64,000 nucleotides of DNA from Stenotrophomonas rhizophila (lineage in GTDB: Bacteria; Pseudomonadota; Gammaproteobacteria; Xanthomonadales; Xanthomonadaceae), in NCBI RefSeq assembly GCF_007667275.1, contig NZ_VDQT01000001.1, positions 186,001-250,000 on the forward strand. The letters are read 5' to 3'. The notes under the pieces were generated by a model. It was not told the origin of the DNA, did not search any database, and saw nothing but the letters and a program-made list of their open reading frames with translations. Positions 35,401 to 42,789 of the stretch are shown one piece after another (the first letter of the stretch is position 1; every line of letters starts with the position of its first letter). A program made the position numbers and the translations under genes.

Positions 35401-38181
35401 GATGGCCATGCGCCAGAGCGTGCGCAGCACCGCGCCAGCGGACAGCAGCGCCTCGTAGGGCAGGCAGGCAATCTGCGTGGCCGCGCGCAGCAACGACTGC
35501 AGCGTCCCGCGTCCGACCTTGATGTAGTGGGCCTCCAGCGGCGTGTCGTCCGGAACGCTCAGCGCATCGCGGAGCATGCCGATCAGCGGCGGCGCGAACC
35601 ACAGCGCCAGTACCCAGGCGGTCCATGCAACCGGGTTTTCGGCCCATAGCCAGCCCGCTACCAGCAAGGCAAACGCCGCGATGGGCACCAGGCTGCGGCG
35701 CAGGTTGTCCAGCAGCTTGCCACGGGATAACAGACTGAGCCGGTTGCGCTCCCACCCGGAGCCCGGGCGCGGCGTCCACGGCAACAACCACGGCAGCAGC
35801 TGCCAGTCACCGCGGATCCAGCGTGCACGGCGCTTGGCGTCGGCGGCGTAGCGCTCGGGGTAGTCTTCGTACAGCCGCACGTCGCTGACCAGACCGGCGC
35901 GGGCATAGCAGCCTTCCAGCAGGTCATGGCTGAGGATGCGGTTCTCGGGCAGGCGGCCCTCGAGCGCATGCTCGAAGGCGTCCACGTCATAGATGCCCTT
36001 GCCCACGAACGAGCCTTCGTCGAACAGATCCTGGTACACGTCCGAGACCATGCGCGTGTACGGATCGATGCCGGGTTCGCTGCCGAACATCCGCGCGAAC
36101 CGCGAGGTGCGGCGCCGGCCCAGGCTGGTGCCCACGCTGGGCTGCAGGATGCCGTAGCCCTCGACCACGCGCTGCAGCGCCGGATCAAAGCGCGGGCGGT
36201 TGAGCGGGTGGGCCAGGGTGGCCACGAACGCACGCGCCGCATCCCGCGGCAGCTGCGTGTCCGAATCCAGGGTGATGACGTAGCGGACGCCGATCAGGGC
36301 GACCGTGTCACCGACGGTGCGCATGAACGCGGCCGCATCGCCATGCCGGAGCAGCGCATTCAGCGCTGCCAGCTTGCCGCGCTTGCGCTCGTGTCCCATC
36401 CACACGCCTTCGCCCGGGTTCCACTGCCTGGGGCGGTGCAGCAGGTAGAAGCGGTCGCCATGGTCGGACGCGTAGCGCTGGTTCAAACTTTCGATCCGCT
36501 GCACTGCGTGGGCAAGCAGGGCGTCGTCGGTCGGCGCCTGCGCTGCCGGAGCGTCCAGGAAGTCGGTCAGCAGGACGTAGCGCAACTGCGGATCGCGGTT
36601 GGCCAGGAAACGGACCTCCAGCGCTTCCACCAGCACGTCGATGCCATCCGGGCTGGACAGCATCGACGGCACCGCCACCACGGTGGCGCAGTCGGCCGGA
36701 ATGCCTTCGCTGAAATCCAGCTTGGGCAGTGGCTTGGGTGCGACCAGCACCGTCGCGGTCCAGTTCACCAATACGATGCCCAGCTCACTGAACACCAGCA
36801 GCCCGAGCAGGGCGGCCAGCCAGACGGGTACCGCGCCAGTGCCGGTTGCCGCCAGCCCATAAGTAGCCAGCACCGCGAGCAGGGTGATCGGCAGCAGGTA
36901 CAGTGCCAGCGGCACGCGATGCGCCAGCCGCCGTGCCCTGCGGTGGCGCGGCGCGGTGTCGGCCACTGCGTCAACGGTGGCGTGCAGGCCTTCGCCGACC
37001 AGCCAGTAGCCCACGTGCGTGCGCGGGCCGTCGGGTGGGGTGGCGGACCGTGCCAGCTCAAGTGCGATGGCCGCCACGCGCTCTTCCGATACGCGGCTGC
37101 CACGCGCGATCTTCTCCACCACGTGGCGGTAGGCGTCGCGGGTGCCGAAATCCATCTGTGCATAGACGGCCATCGGGTCTTCGCGCAGCCGCTGCTCGAC
37201 TACGCTCATGTCTTCGACGAAGGTGCGCCAATCCATGGTGGAGAGGAAGCGCAGGCTGCCGATGCTGTTGCTGATCGACACCTGGTCGGACGCCTGCTGC
37301 TGGCCTTCGCCCGCAACCAGGTCCTCCACACGCTGCCCCGCTGCTGCTGCCCACTGTTCCAGCCAGGCAAGGGGCATGGCCCATGCGCCGCCGCGACCCT
37401 GCAGCGAGCGCGTCAGCTCGGCGATGAACGCGCCGGTCAGGGGCGGCTCGGAACGTGCCATGTCCGCCACCACCAGCACCACATCGGTGGGGGTGTCCGA
37501 CGCCGCACGGTTGAGTTCGCCCGCCCACTCCGACGCCAGGCGCCGGTCGGTTCCGTCACGCATCACCCGTGCCGCCATCCGCCGCAGATTTTCCAGCAGG
37601 GCCAGGCGGAGCATGATCGGAACCGCCCACAGCTCGCCCAGGCTCAGCGGCGCCAGCGTCTGGTACGCGGCGATGAACCGTCCCAGCGTGTCGCCGTCGA
37701 TGCGGCCATCGCCGTGCGCGATGGCCTGCATCGAGAGCTCGTAGACGCGCGGCAGCCCGGCCGAAGGGCCCGAGACCAGCGACGGCAGCTGACGGCTGTA
37801 GCCGCGCGGCAGGTGGCGCCGCGCGGTCTGGATCTGTTCTTCGATCAGGTAGTAGTTGTCCAGCAGCCATTCCCCAGCCGGGGTCACGGGCCGCTGTTCG
37901 CGCACCACGCTGCTCAGCAGCGTATTGGCGTCCTGCAGGACCCGTTCGTTGGCCTGCAGGCGTTCCAGCAGGCGCTCCGGGCTGCGGCGCATCCGCACGC
38001 GGTGCTGGCGTGCCAGCGCGCGGCCGTAAACCTCCATCTGTTCAACGCTGTACAGCGCCGAACGCAGCGGCCCCTCCGTGGCCTCGATGGCCGGGGCCGA
38101 GGCCTGGCGTTCACGCCAGCGCCAACGTACGAGACGACGCAGACGCAACCAGCGGCCAAATAGACGACGAAGGTGGGGCAT
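29470..38181 (-). CDS. ndvB: Cyclic beta-1,2-glucan synthase
   Basis: At 2,903 residues it has the full size of ChvB/NdvB. The N-terminal third is soluble; hydrophobic blocks near residues 430-480, 830-870 and 960-1000 place the GT84 glycosyltransferase domain in the inner membrane, with the DSD (YVITLDSDTQLPRD) near residue 637 as the UDP-glucose/metal site. The C-terminal third is a GH94 phosphorylase-like domain with GSGDWNDGMNRVG near 2580 and GYIRGYVPGVRENGGQYTHAAVW, which sets glucan length. The product is periplasmic cyclic glucan, relevant to osmotic adaptation and host contact. Long antisense open frames overlap it but are composition shadows. Its stop overlaps the start of the 83-residue gene. 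Confidence 0.95.
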   Translation of the reverse strand: MPHLRRLFGRWLRLRRLVRWRWRERQASAPAIEATEGPLRSALYSVEQMEVYGRALARQHRVRMRRSPERLLERLQANERVLQDANTLLSSVVREQRPVTPAGEWLLDNYYLIEEQIQTARRHLPRGYSRQLPSLVSGPSAGLPRVYELSMQAIAHGDGRIDGDTLGRFIAAYQTLAPLSLGELWAVPIMLRLALLENLRRMAARVMRDGTDRRLASEWAGELNRAASDTPTDVVLVVADMARSEPPLTGAFIAELTRSLQGRGGAWAMPLAWLEQWAAAAGQRVEDLVAGEGQQQASDQVSISNSIGSLRFLSTMDWRTFVEDMSVVEQRLREDPMAVYAQMDFGTRDAYRHVVEKIARGSRVSEERVAAIALELARSATPPDGPRTHVGYWLVGEGLHATVDAVADTAPRHRRARRLAHRVPLALYLLPITLLAVLATYGLAATGTGAVPVWLAALLGLLVFSELGIVLVNWTATVLVAPKPLPKLDFSEGIPADCATVVAVPSMLSSPDGIDVLVEALEVRFLANRDPQLRYVLLTDFLDAPAAQAPTDDALLAHAVQRIESLNQRYASDHGDRFYLLHRPRQWNPGEGVWMGHERKRGKLAALNALLRHGDAAAFMRTVGDTVALIGVRYVITLDSDTQLPRDAARAFVATLAHPLNRPRFDPALQRVVEGYGILQPSVGTSLGRRRTSRFARMFGSEPGIDPYTRMVSDVYQDLFDEGSFVGKGIYDVDAFEHALEGRLPENRILSHDLLEGCYARAGLVSDVRLYEDYPERYAADAKRRARWIRGDWQLLPWLLPWTPRPGSGWERNRLSLLSRGKLLDNLRRSLVPIAAFALLVAGWLWAENPVAWTAWVLALWFAPPLIGMLRDALSVPDDTPLEAHYIKVGRGTLQSLLRAATQIACLPYEALLSAGAVLRTLWRMAITRRHLLQWNPSSEVERRLGGDRGAEWRVMAPASLMALGLVAVVAVLRPQALPIALPFLLAWTFAPALMGWLGRPPAAIVAELSDTQRAFLGRLARRTWSFFQAWVREQDHWLPPDNIQEHPALVVARRTSPTNIGLSLLANLSAWDFGYLQQGAVAERTALAFGTLDQLPRHRGHFLNWYDTETLAPLPPRYVSTVDSGNLAGHLLTLRQGLLALVDAPLLAPHTFDGLADTLGVLDEERLRLRAGDTPLAEAITGLRQRLASTRADLPVGIAPTLSRLQELAGLADAVLAQWPAPASPGEGELHWPSLFAAECHAAQAALEEIPAEVRADADAPIPSLRQLSALPGAAGTEARARIEHLQALAHRAGQFSLMEYGFLFYRSRNLLSIGYNVDDHRLDNSFYDLLASEARLCAFVAIAQGELSQESWFALGRLLTEVNGTPTLLSWSGSMFEYLMPQLVMPSFPDTLLDQTARHAVEAQIVYGRSLNLPWGVSESGYNAVDARLNYQYRAFGVPGLGLKRGLGQDRVIAPYASMMALMVAPEAACQNLQALEALGFSGRFGMYEAIDYTPARVPPGQDHVLLRSFMAHHQGMGLLSLDYLLRDQPMQRRFVADVEFQATLLLLQERIPRIGVFHPHEVEALGEHATMAQHETALRVLRKPGGPRPEVQLLSNGRYHGMLTHAGGGYSRLGDLSLTRWREDGTSDAWGTFCYLRDVDSGEFWSAAYQPTCVATDTYEAIFSDAKAEFRSTQRGCESHLQVAISAEDDIELRRLRLTNRSRRPRTVEITTYAEVVLAPAAADDAHPAFSNLFVQSEILAAKQAVLCTRRPRSHDEVPPWMFHLVAVHDADVAAISYETDRARFLGRGNTPRTPQALTTDSELSGTAGSVLDPIVAIRVRVVLEPEQTVQLDMVYGIGADRPGCEALLDKYRDRRLADRVFDLAWTHSQVVRRQINATQAEAQLYERLASHVLYANSLLRAGASILQQNQRGQSGLWGHAISGDLPIVLLKVTDAENVELVRQLVQAHAYWRQKGLNTDLVIWNDSKAGYRQELQDQILGMVAASSETGLLDRPGGIFVRPVQNMTHEDRILLQAVARAVISDEDGTLVAQVGRQAAPTRRVPALVPLAVQEELALSVEDTAGLPVVDELGPEPGLPPSPAQDEDVDDPWPFLPYRGAGQFDNGTGSFSEDGREYVVVLREGAPTPAPWANVIANARLGTVVSESAPGYTWFENAHEFRLTPWLNDPVSDTGGEAFYVRDEDTGRVWSPMPLPRRGTGAYRTRHGFGYTVYEHIEDGIVSELWVFVDVTAPLKYSVLRLHNLSGRPRRLSAIGYVEWVMGDLRAKSRMHVVTERDAQTGALLARNTYSTDFGGRMAFFDTDAEGCGWTCDRLEFLGRNGGLHAPAALRRERLGGRAGAGLDPCAALQVPLELAPGERSETTFRLGAGRDREETLTLARGRQGAHEANDALDAVRIHWRHVLASVQVRTPDPALDALANGWLVYQTLGSRYLARSGYYQSGGAFGFRDQLQDVLALVHARPDLAREHLLLCAAHQFAEGDVMHWWHPPQGRGVRTRCSDDYLWLPQGACRYLEVTGDASVLDEMVGFIEGRAVSPDEEGYYDMPTPSALRGTLYAHCVLALERGCRLLGERGLPLMGSGDWNDGMNRVGDQQRGESVWLGFFLHDALHRFIVLANARGDEHRAHWCQEQADRLRHNLELHAWDGAWYRRAWFDNGTPLGSTESEECRIDSISQSWSVLSGVAAPERAGQALDSLYTHLVRKDAKLIQLLDPPFDKTTEDPGYIRGYVPGVRENGGQYTHAAVWAAMAFAHQGDAARAWELAAMINPLNHALDPEAVQTYRVEPYVLAADVYAVSPHVGRGGWTWYTGSAGWMYRLLVESLLGIRRQGDQLSLEPCLPDEWPSFELSYRFGRSRYEFVVTRNARDQPTLHVDGVLQPGLRVLLRDDGHHYQVALDLMAPPG

Positions 38182-38382
38182 AGGGTACCGGGGGGGAAGG
38201 GCAGGGTCGCCTCCGGCATCGTTGCATTTGGGGGGCAGTGGGCGTTGTGAAGGTGCGATTCAGCTCCCCGGCGCCGCAGTGAATCCGGGGTGATGCGCGT
38301 GGCGTTCCGCTTCACCGCATGGGAACCGGAAAGACGTGATCCTCCTTCATCCGTTTCTTCCCCCATGAAGTGAAGGTTTTCC

Positions 38383-39768
38383 ATGTCCAAGAAGCAGCTC
38401 ACCACAATCAACCCATTGACCGAAGAGGTGATCGCCACCTACGCCTACATGTCAGACGACGAAGCCGGCGCCGTCGTCAAGGCCAGCCACGAGGCCTACC
38501 TTGAGTGGCGCCTGCGCTCGCTGGATGAGCGGGCGAACGTGGTGGCCGCCATCGCAAAGGCGCTGCGCGAACGCAAGGAAGAGTTCGCCCAGCTGATGAC
38601 CCGCGAGGTCGGCAAACTCATTGAAGACAGTCGCACGGAAGTGGAGCTGTGTGCCGCCATCTGCGACTACACCGCCCAGCAGGGGCCCGCAGCGTTGGCC
38701 GATGAGGAGCGCGATGTCGACGGCGCCACCGGCATCGTCACCCATTCGCCGATCGGCGTGGTGTACGGCATCCAGCCCTGGAACTTCCCGGCCTACCAGG
38801 CGATCCGCTACTCCATCGCCAGCCTGATGGCCGGCAACGGCGTGCTGCTCAAGCATGCGGAGAGCTGCACCGGCAGCGGGCTGCTGCTGCGTGACATCTA
38901 CGAAAGTGCCGGACTGCCGAAGGGCCTGCTCGGCGTGCTGCTGATCAGCCATGACCAATCCAACGACATTGTGGAAAACGACCTGGTCCGCGCGGTGACG
39001 CTGACCGGCAGCGAGACCGCAGGGCGCACCGTGGCGGCGAAGGCCGGCGCAGCGCTCAAGAAGACCGTGCTGGAGTTGGGCTCCAACGACGCCTATCTGG
39101 TGCTTGACGATGCCGACCTCGACCTGGCCGTCGAGACCTGCGTCAAGGGCCGCCTGTTCAACAACGGGCAGACCTGCGTCAATGCCAAGCGCTTCATCGT
39201 GACCGAGAAGAACTACGACGCCTTCGTTGCTGCTTACGCCAGCAAGTTCGAAGCCATCAAGATGGGCGACCCGAACGCCGCCGACACGCAGCTGGGCCCA
39301 CTGGTTTCCGAGGCGCAGCGCGACAAGTTGCATGAACAGGTGACCAAGAGTGTCTCGCAGGGCGCCCGCCTGCTGGTGGGTGGTGAAGTCCCGGATCGTA
39401 CCGGCTGGTTCTATCCGGCCACCGTGCTGGCCGACGTGGCGCCGGGGCAGGTGGCGTATGACGATGAGCTGTTCGGCCCCGCAGCCGCCATCATCCGTGC
39501 CAAGGACGATGAGGATGCGCTGAGGATTGCCAACGACAGCCGCTACGGACTGGGCGGCGGTATTTTCAGCCGCGACGTGAAACGCGCCCGTGAGCTGGCC
39601 ACGAAGTATTTCGATACCGGGATGGTTTTCATCAACACGTTCGACGTCGCCTCGCCGGCGCTTCCCTTTGGCGGGGTGAAGGCTTCGGGCTACGGCCGCG
39701 AGCACGGTCCGGAAGGTCTGAAGGAATTCGTGAACGTGAAGTCGATCAAGATCCCGGCGGCAACCTGA
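38383..39768 (+). CDS. NAD(P)-dependent succinate-semialdehyde-type dehydrogenase
   Basis: A 461-residue aldehyde dehydrogenase. The cofactor block IQPWNFPAYQAIR is near residue 135, the catalytic base is Glu231 (VLELGSNDAYLVL) and the nucleophile Cys265 (NNGQTCVNAKRF). The LELGSNDA variant and short length fit the branch annotated as succinate-semialdehyde dehydrogenase; other semialdehydes are possible. It would feed GABA or related aldehydes into the TCA cycle. GAAGG precedes ATG 38383. The 200 bases upstream, shared with ndvB on the other strand, hold both promoters but no clear motif. A strong hairpin follows the stop. Confidence 0.88.
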   Translation: MSKKQLTTINPLTEEVIATYAYMSDDEAGAVVKASHEAYLEWRLRSLDERANVVAAIAKALRERKEEFAQLMTREVGKLIEDSRTEVELCAAICDYTAQQGPAALADEERDVDGATGIVTHSPIGVVYGIQPWNFPAYQAIRYSIASLMAGNGVLLKHAESCTGSGLLLRDIYESAGLPKGLLGVLLISHDQSNDIVENDLVRAVTLTGSETAGRTVAAKAGAALKKTVLELGSNDAYLVLDDADLDLAVETCVKGRLFNNGQTCVNAKRFIVTEKNYDAFVAAYASKFEAIKMGDPNAADTQLGPLVSEAQRDKLHEQVTKSVSQGARLLVGGEVPDRTGWFYPATVLADVAPGQVAYDDELFGPAAAIIRAKDDEDALRIANDSRYGLGGGIFSRDVKRARELATKYFDTGMVFINTFDVASPALPFGGVKASGYGREHGPEGLKEFVNVKSIKIPAAT

Positions 39769-39788
39769 CGCCAGGCGATGGGCCAGAT

Positions 39789-39815
39789 GGGCGGGGGCCG
39801 CACGGCTCCCCGCCC
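39789..39815. terminator. GC-rich bidirectional terminator hairpin
   Basis: GGGCGGGG pairs with CCCCGCCC over 8 bp and the stem extends inward (one bulge) to a 4-base loop. It lies between the converging ends of the dehydrogenase and hmp, 20 bases after one stop and 25 before the other. Only two Ts follow, as is common in GC-rich genomes. Confidence 0.7.
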
Positions 39816-39840
39816 TTGCTACGCCACCCGACCCCACGTC

Positions 39841-41037
39841 TCAGTGCAGGGACGCTGCGGGTCCGAAGAATTCGTAGTGCACCTGGTCGTCCGGAACCCC
39901 AGCGTCCATCAGCTGCCTGCGCATCATCCGCATGAAGGGTTTTGGACCCAGGAAATAAACGTCAACGTCGCGCCTGCCTTCCTGGGCGGCGGGAAGCCAC
40001 TGTTGCAGCTGATCCAGTGTCAGATACCCGATGCCATGCGGCGCGTCCGTTTCCTGGCCCTCGTAGTGGTCATAGCAGTAGTAACGCTCCAGCTGCGGGT
40101 AATGGGCCGCGCTGCTGTCGATGTGCTGCTTGAACGCATGGACGTTGCTGTCTCGCGCGCATTGAATCAGGGTGAGCTGCCGACCGGTACCCAGGGCCTG
40201 CTGCAGCAGCGGCAGGATCGGGGTGATGCCTACGCCCGCACTGATGAACGTGATCGGGCGGCTACCGGGCACCAATGTAAACGCGCCGCCCGGGGCATTG
40301 AGCAGCAGCTCGCTGCCTACGTGCACGTGATCGTGCAGGTGGTTGGAGACCACACCGCCGGGTTCACGCTTAACGCTGATCCGGTACGTCTCGCCGTTGG
40401 GTGAGGCAGACAGGGAATAGTTGCGGCGAAGCTCTTCGCCTTCCACGAAGATGTGCAGGCCGATGTACTGCCCCGGCGCGAAGTCCATAACCGCCCCGCC
40501 ATCGACAGGGGCAAGGTGGAACGAAGTGATTTCCGCGCTCTCCACCACCTTGGCGATGACCCGGAACGCACGGTCGCCACGCCACCCTCCCACTGCCTGG
40601 GCCTGTTCTTCATAGCGCGCGGTCTCCGCGCCGATAAGGATCGCGGCCAGCTGCCCATATGCCTCCGTCCAGGCGCTGAGCACCGCCGGCGTTGCAATGG
40701 CCGGGCCAAGCACCTCACCAATCGCCGCGATGAGGCACTTGCCGACGATGTCGTAGTGATCGGGCTGGATCTGGAGGGCAACATGCTTGTTGACGATCTG
40801 GCTCGCCAGGGGACCCAGGGCTTCAAGGCGGTCAATGTTCCTCGCATACATAAGCACACCGTTGGCCAGCGCTCGCGGTTGATCGCCGCTGGCCTGGTGG
40901 GTGGCGTTGAAGTACGGGCGGACTTCCGGATGCTCGGACAGCATCGACTGGTAGAAGTGCGTGATCAGTGCCTCGCCGCCTTGTTCAAGCAGCGGCACGG
41001 TGGAAGAAACAATGGCGCGAACGTCGTTGGAAAGCAT
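39841..41037 (-). CDS. hmp: Flavohaemoglobin nitric oxide dioxygenase
   Basis: A 398-residue flavohaemoglobin converting NO plus oxygen to nitrate with NAD(P)H. The globin domain has Tyr29 (B10), Gln53 (E7) and proximal His85 (NKHVALQI) at exactly the E. coli Hmp positions. The FAD motif RRNYSLS and the NAD-binding GVGITPILPLL block follow. I reject the longer open frame to 41085 because a sigma-54 promoter lies at 41069-41085 and its transcript would start near 41058, leaving ATG 41037 as the first usable start, and because the residue numbering then agrees. Divergent from norR with three NorR sites between. Confidence 0.95.
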   Translation of the reverse strand: MLSNDVRAIVSSTVPLLEQGGEALITHFYQSMLSEHPEVRPYFNATHQASGDQPRALANGVLMYARNIDRLEALGPLASQIVNKHVALQIQPDHYDIVGKCLIAAIGEVLGPAIATPAVLSAWTEAYGQLAAILIGAETARYEEQAQAVGGWRGDRAFRVIAKVVESAEITSFHLAPVDGGAVMDFAPGQYIGLHIFVEGEELRRNYSLSASPNGETYRISVKREPGGVVSNHLHDHVHVGSELLLNAPGGAFTLVPGSRPITFISAGVGITPILPLLQQALGTGRQLTLIQCARDSNVHAFKQHIDSSAAHYPQLERYYCYDHYEGQETDAPHGIGYLTLDQLQQWLPAAQEGRRDVDVYFLGPKPFMRMMRRQLMDAGVPDDQVHYEFFGPAASLH

Positions 41038-41068
41038 CGTGGTCACTCGTGTTGGACGAGTAGGGGAG

Positions 41069-41085
41069 AGCAGCATTCGTGCCAA
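41069..41085 (-). promoter_or_regulatory. Sigma-54 promoter of hmp
   Basis: On the minus strand TTGGCACGAATGCTGCT matches TGGCACG-N4-TTGC(A/T), with GG at -24 and GC at -12 separated by exactly 10 bases. It points towards hmp, about 20-25 bases upstream of its ATG after a short leader. NorR is a sigma-54 activator, which fits. Confidence 0.88.
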
Positions 41086-41126
41086 CCGCAGGACCTTGAA
41101 CCATCAACGACTTGGCGCCATGATGA

Positions 41127-41137
41127 GTCAGAATGAC
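41127..41137. promoter_or_regulatory. NorR enhancer site 1
   Basis: GTCAGAATGAC fits the NorR core GT-N7-AC and is a near palindrome (GTCA...TGAC). It is the site closest to the hmp sigma-54 promoter, 42 bases upstream of the -24 GG. Confidence 0.8.
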
Positions 41138-41152
41138 CCATGCCCGGCATGG

Positions 41153-41163
41153 GTCGATATGAC
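41153..41163. promoter_or_regulatory. NorR enhancer site 2
   Basis: GTCGATATGAC fits GT-N7-AC. It lies 26 bases beyond site 1 and 20 before site 3, a three-site arrangement like that of the E. coli norR-norV region. Confidence 0.78.
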
Positions 41164-41172
41164 TTCACGAAG

Positions 41173-41183
41173 GTCAATATGAC
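41173..41183. promoter_or_regulatory. NorR enhancer site 3, overlapping the norR start codon
   Basis: GTCAATATGAC fits GT-N7-AC. It contains the ATG at 41179 that I take as the norR start, so NorR bound here could also repress its own transcription or translation start region. Confidence 0.78.
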
Positions 41184-42756
41184 TCAGGCGAACCAGCTTT
41201 CGGCGTTGCTTCCCCTCCTGACCGACCTGACCCAGGAGCTGCCCGATGTGGAGCGCTTCCGTCGGCTTCTGGAAGGGCTCCGGGCGGTGTTGCCCTGCGA
41301 TGCCACGGCACTGCTCCGCCTGGAGGGCAATGATCTGGTCCCCGTTGCCATCAACGGACTCAGCCCCGACACACTAGGCAGGCGCTTCAAGGTCACCGAG
41401 CACCCCCGTTTGGCGGAACTCCTGGCAACGCAGGGGCCGGTGCGCTTTCCCGTAGACAGCCCGCTGCCAGATCCCTACGACGGCCTGGTCGAGGGACTGC
41501 AGGGCCACCTGCCGGTCCATGACTGCATGGGCTGCGCACTGCGCATAGAAGGCAGGGCCTGGGGACTGTTTACCGTTGATGCGCTGGACACTGCGCGTTT
41601 TTCGGAAGGGGATCTTGAGCTTATCGCCGCTTTCGCCGGCCTGGCGGCGGCATCGGTTGCCGCTGCTTCGCGCATCCACACGTTGGCACAGCAGGCAGAA
41701 GTGGCACGGGAACAGGTGACCCACGCCATGCAGGAGGGACCGCGTGCGGCCCGGCGCCTCAGCGGCCAGAGCGTCGCGCACAGACAACTGGCCAGGGAGA
41801 TCGACCTCGCCGGACCTACCGACCTGTGCGTGCTCATCCAGGGCGAAACAGGGGTCGGCAAGGAGCTGGTCGCGCGGGCTTTGCATGCGGCGTCGAGCCG
41901 TGCAGGCAGGCCCATGATCAGCATCAACTGCGCGGCGCTGCCCGATGCCCTGGTGGAAAGCGAGCTGTTCGGTCATGTCAAAGGTGCCTTTACCGGCGCC
42001 ACCTCGGACCGCCGCGGCAAGTTCGAGCTTGCCAGCGGTGGCACGCTGTTCCTGGACGAGGTGGGCGAGCTGCCGCTGGCAACCCAGGCCAAGCTGCTGC
42101 GGGCTCTGCAGGAGGGGCAGGTGCAGCGGCTTGGATCCGACCGGGAGCACCACGTGGACGTACGCGTGATTGCAGCAACCAACCGTGACCTCGCCGACGA
42201 TGTGCGGCGAGGGACGATGCGCGCCGACTTCTACCATCGGCTGAGCGTGTTTCCCCTGCATGTGCCGCCTTTGCGGGAGCGCGGGCGCGACGTGCTGGCC
42301 ATCGCCGGCTTCTTCCTGGAAGAGGCGCGCGCCCGCCACCGGATGGGTGGGCTCCGGCTGGACGCGAGCGCTCAAGCCGCCTTGCTGGCGTACCAATGGC
42401 CGGGGAACGTGCGCGAGCTGGAACATACCCTCGGCCGTGCCGTCATACGGGCGCTGAGCGATCACGAAAGCCGCCCCCGCATCCTTTCATTGCGTGCCAT
42501 TGACCTGGGGCTGACAGTTCCTGGGCCAGCAACCACGCCTACTGCTGCACCGAATTCGATGCCGGCAACGTTGTCCATGCCTGACGACCGCGGCCTGCGT
42601 GAGGCTGTTTCCGCGTTTGAGGCGCATCTGATCCGCACCGCGCTCGAACAGCATGATTACCAGTGGGCAGGCGCCGCCCGGGCGTTGAAGATGGACCGCG
42701 CGAACCTGGTGCGGCTGGCCAAGCGCCTGGGTATCGAGCGGCTTTCGTCGCGTTGA
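41179..42756 (+). CDS. norR: Nitric oxide-responsive sigma-54 activator NorR
   Basis: A 525-residue regulator with three domains: GAF sensor (about 1-175), AAA+ (about 190-425) and C-terminal Fis-type helix-turn-helix (about 495-520, [22 protein letters not shown]). Candidate iron ligands are Asp98 or Asp101, Cys116 (HDCMG) and Asp134 (TVDAL); the Cys-Asp spacing of 18 equals that of E. coli Cys113/Asp131. Walker A GETGVGKE is at 222-229, the sigma-54 contact loop GAFTGA near 270, and Walker B LFLDE follows. NO binding would release the AAA+ domain to activate hmp. ATG 41179 aligns with E. coli NorR; the frame opens at 41140 but that adds residues without counterpart. Confidence 0.95.
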   Translation: MTQANQLSALLPLLTDLTQELPDVERFRRLLEGLRAVLPCDATALLRLEGNDLVPVAINGLSPDTLGRRFKVTEHPRLAELLATQGPVRFPVDSPLPDPYDGLVEGLQGHLPVHDCMGCALRIEGRAWGLFTVDALDTARFSEGDLELIAAFAGLAAASVAAASRIHTLAQQAEVAREQVTHAMQEGPRAARRLSGQSVAHRQLAREIDLAGPTDLCVLIQGETGVGKELVARALHAASSRAGRPMISINCAALPDALVESELFGHVKGAFTGATSDRRGKFELASGGTLFLDEVGELPLATQAKLLRALQEGQVQRLGSDREHHVDVRVIAATNRDLADDVRRGTMRADFYHRLSVFPLHVPPLRERGRDVLAIAGFFLEEARARHRMGGLRLDASAQAALLAYQWPGNVRELEHTLGRAVIRALSDHESRPRILSLRAIDLGLTVPGPATTPTAAPNSMPATLSMPDDRGLREAVSAFEAHLIRTALEQHDYQWAGAARALKMDRANLVRLAKRLGIERLSSR

Positions 42757-42789
42757 CTATTGCCCGGAGCCGGTGGGCGACAGACTCGG

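Noticed and set aside
41038-41085. Longer hmp frame starting at 41085
   Set aside because: The sigma-54 promoter lies there, and Tyr29/Gln53/His85 numbering fits ATG 41037.
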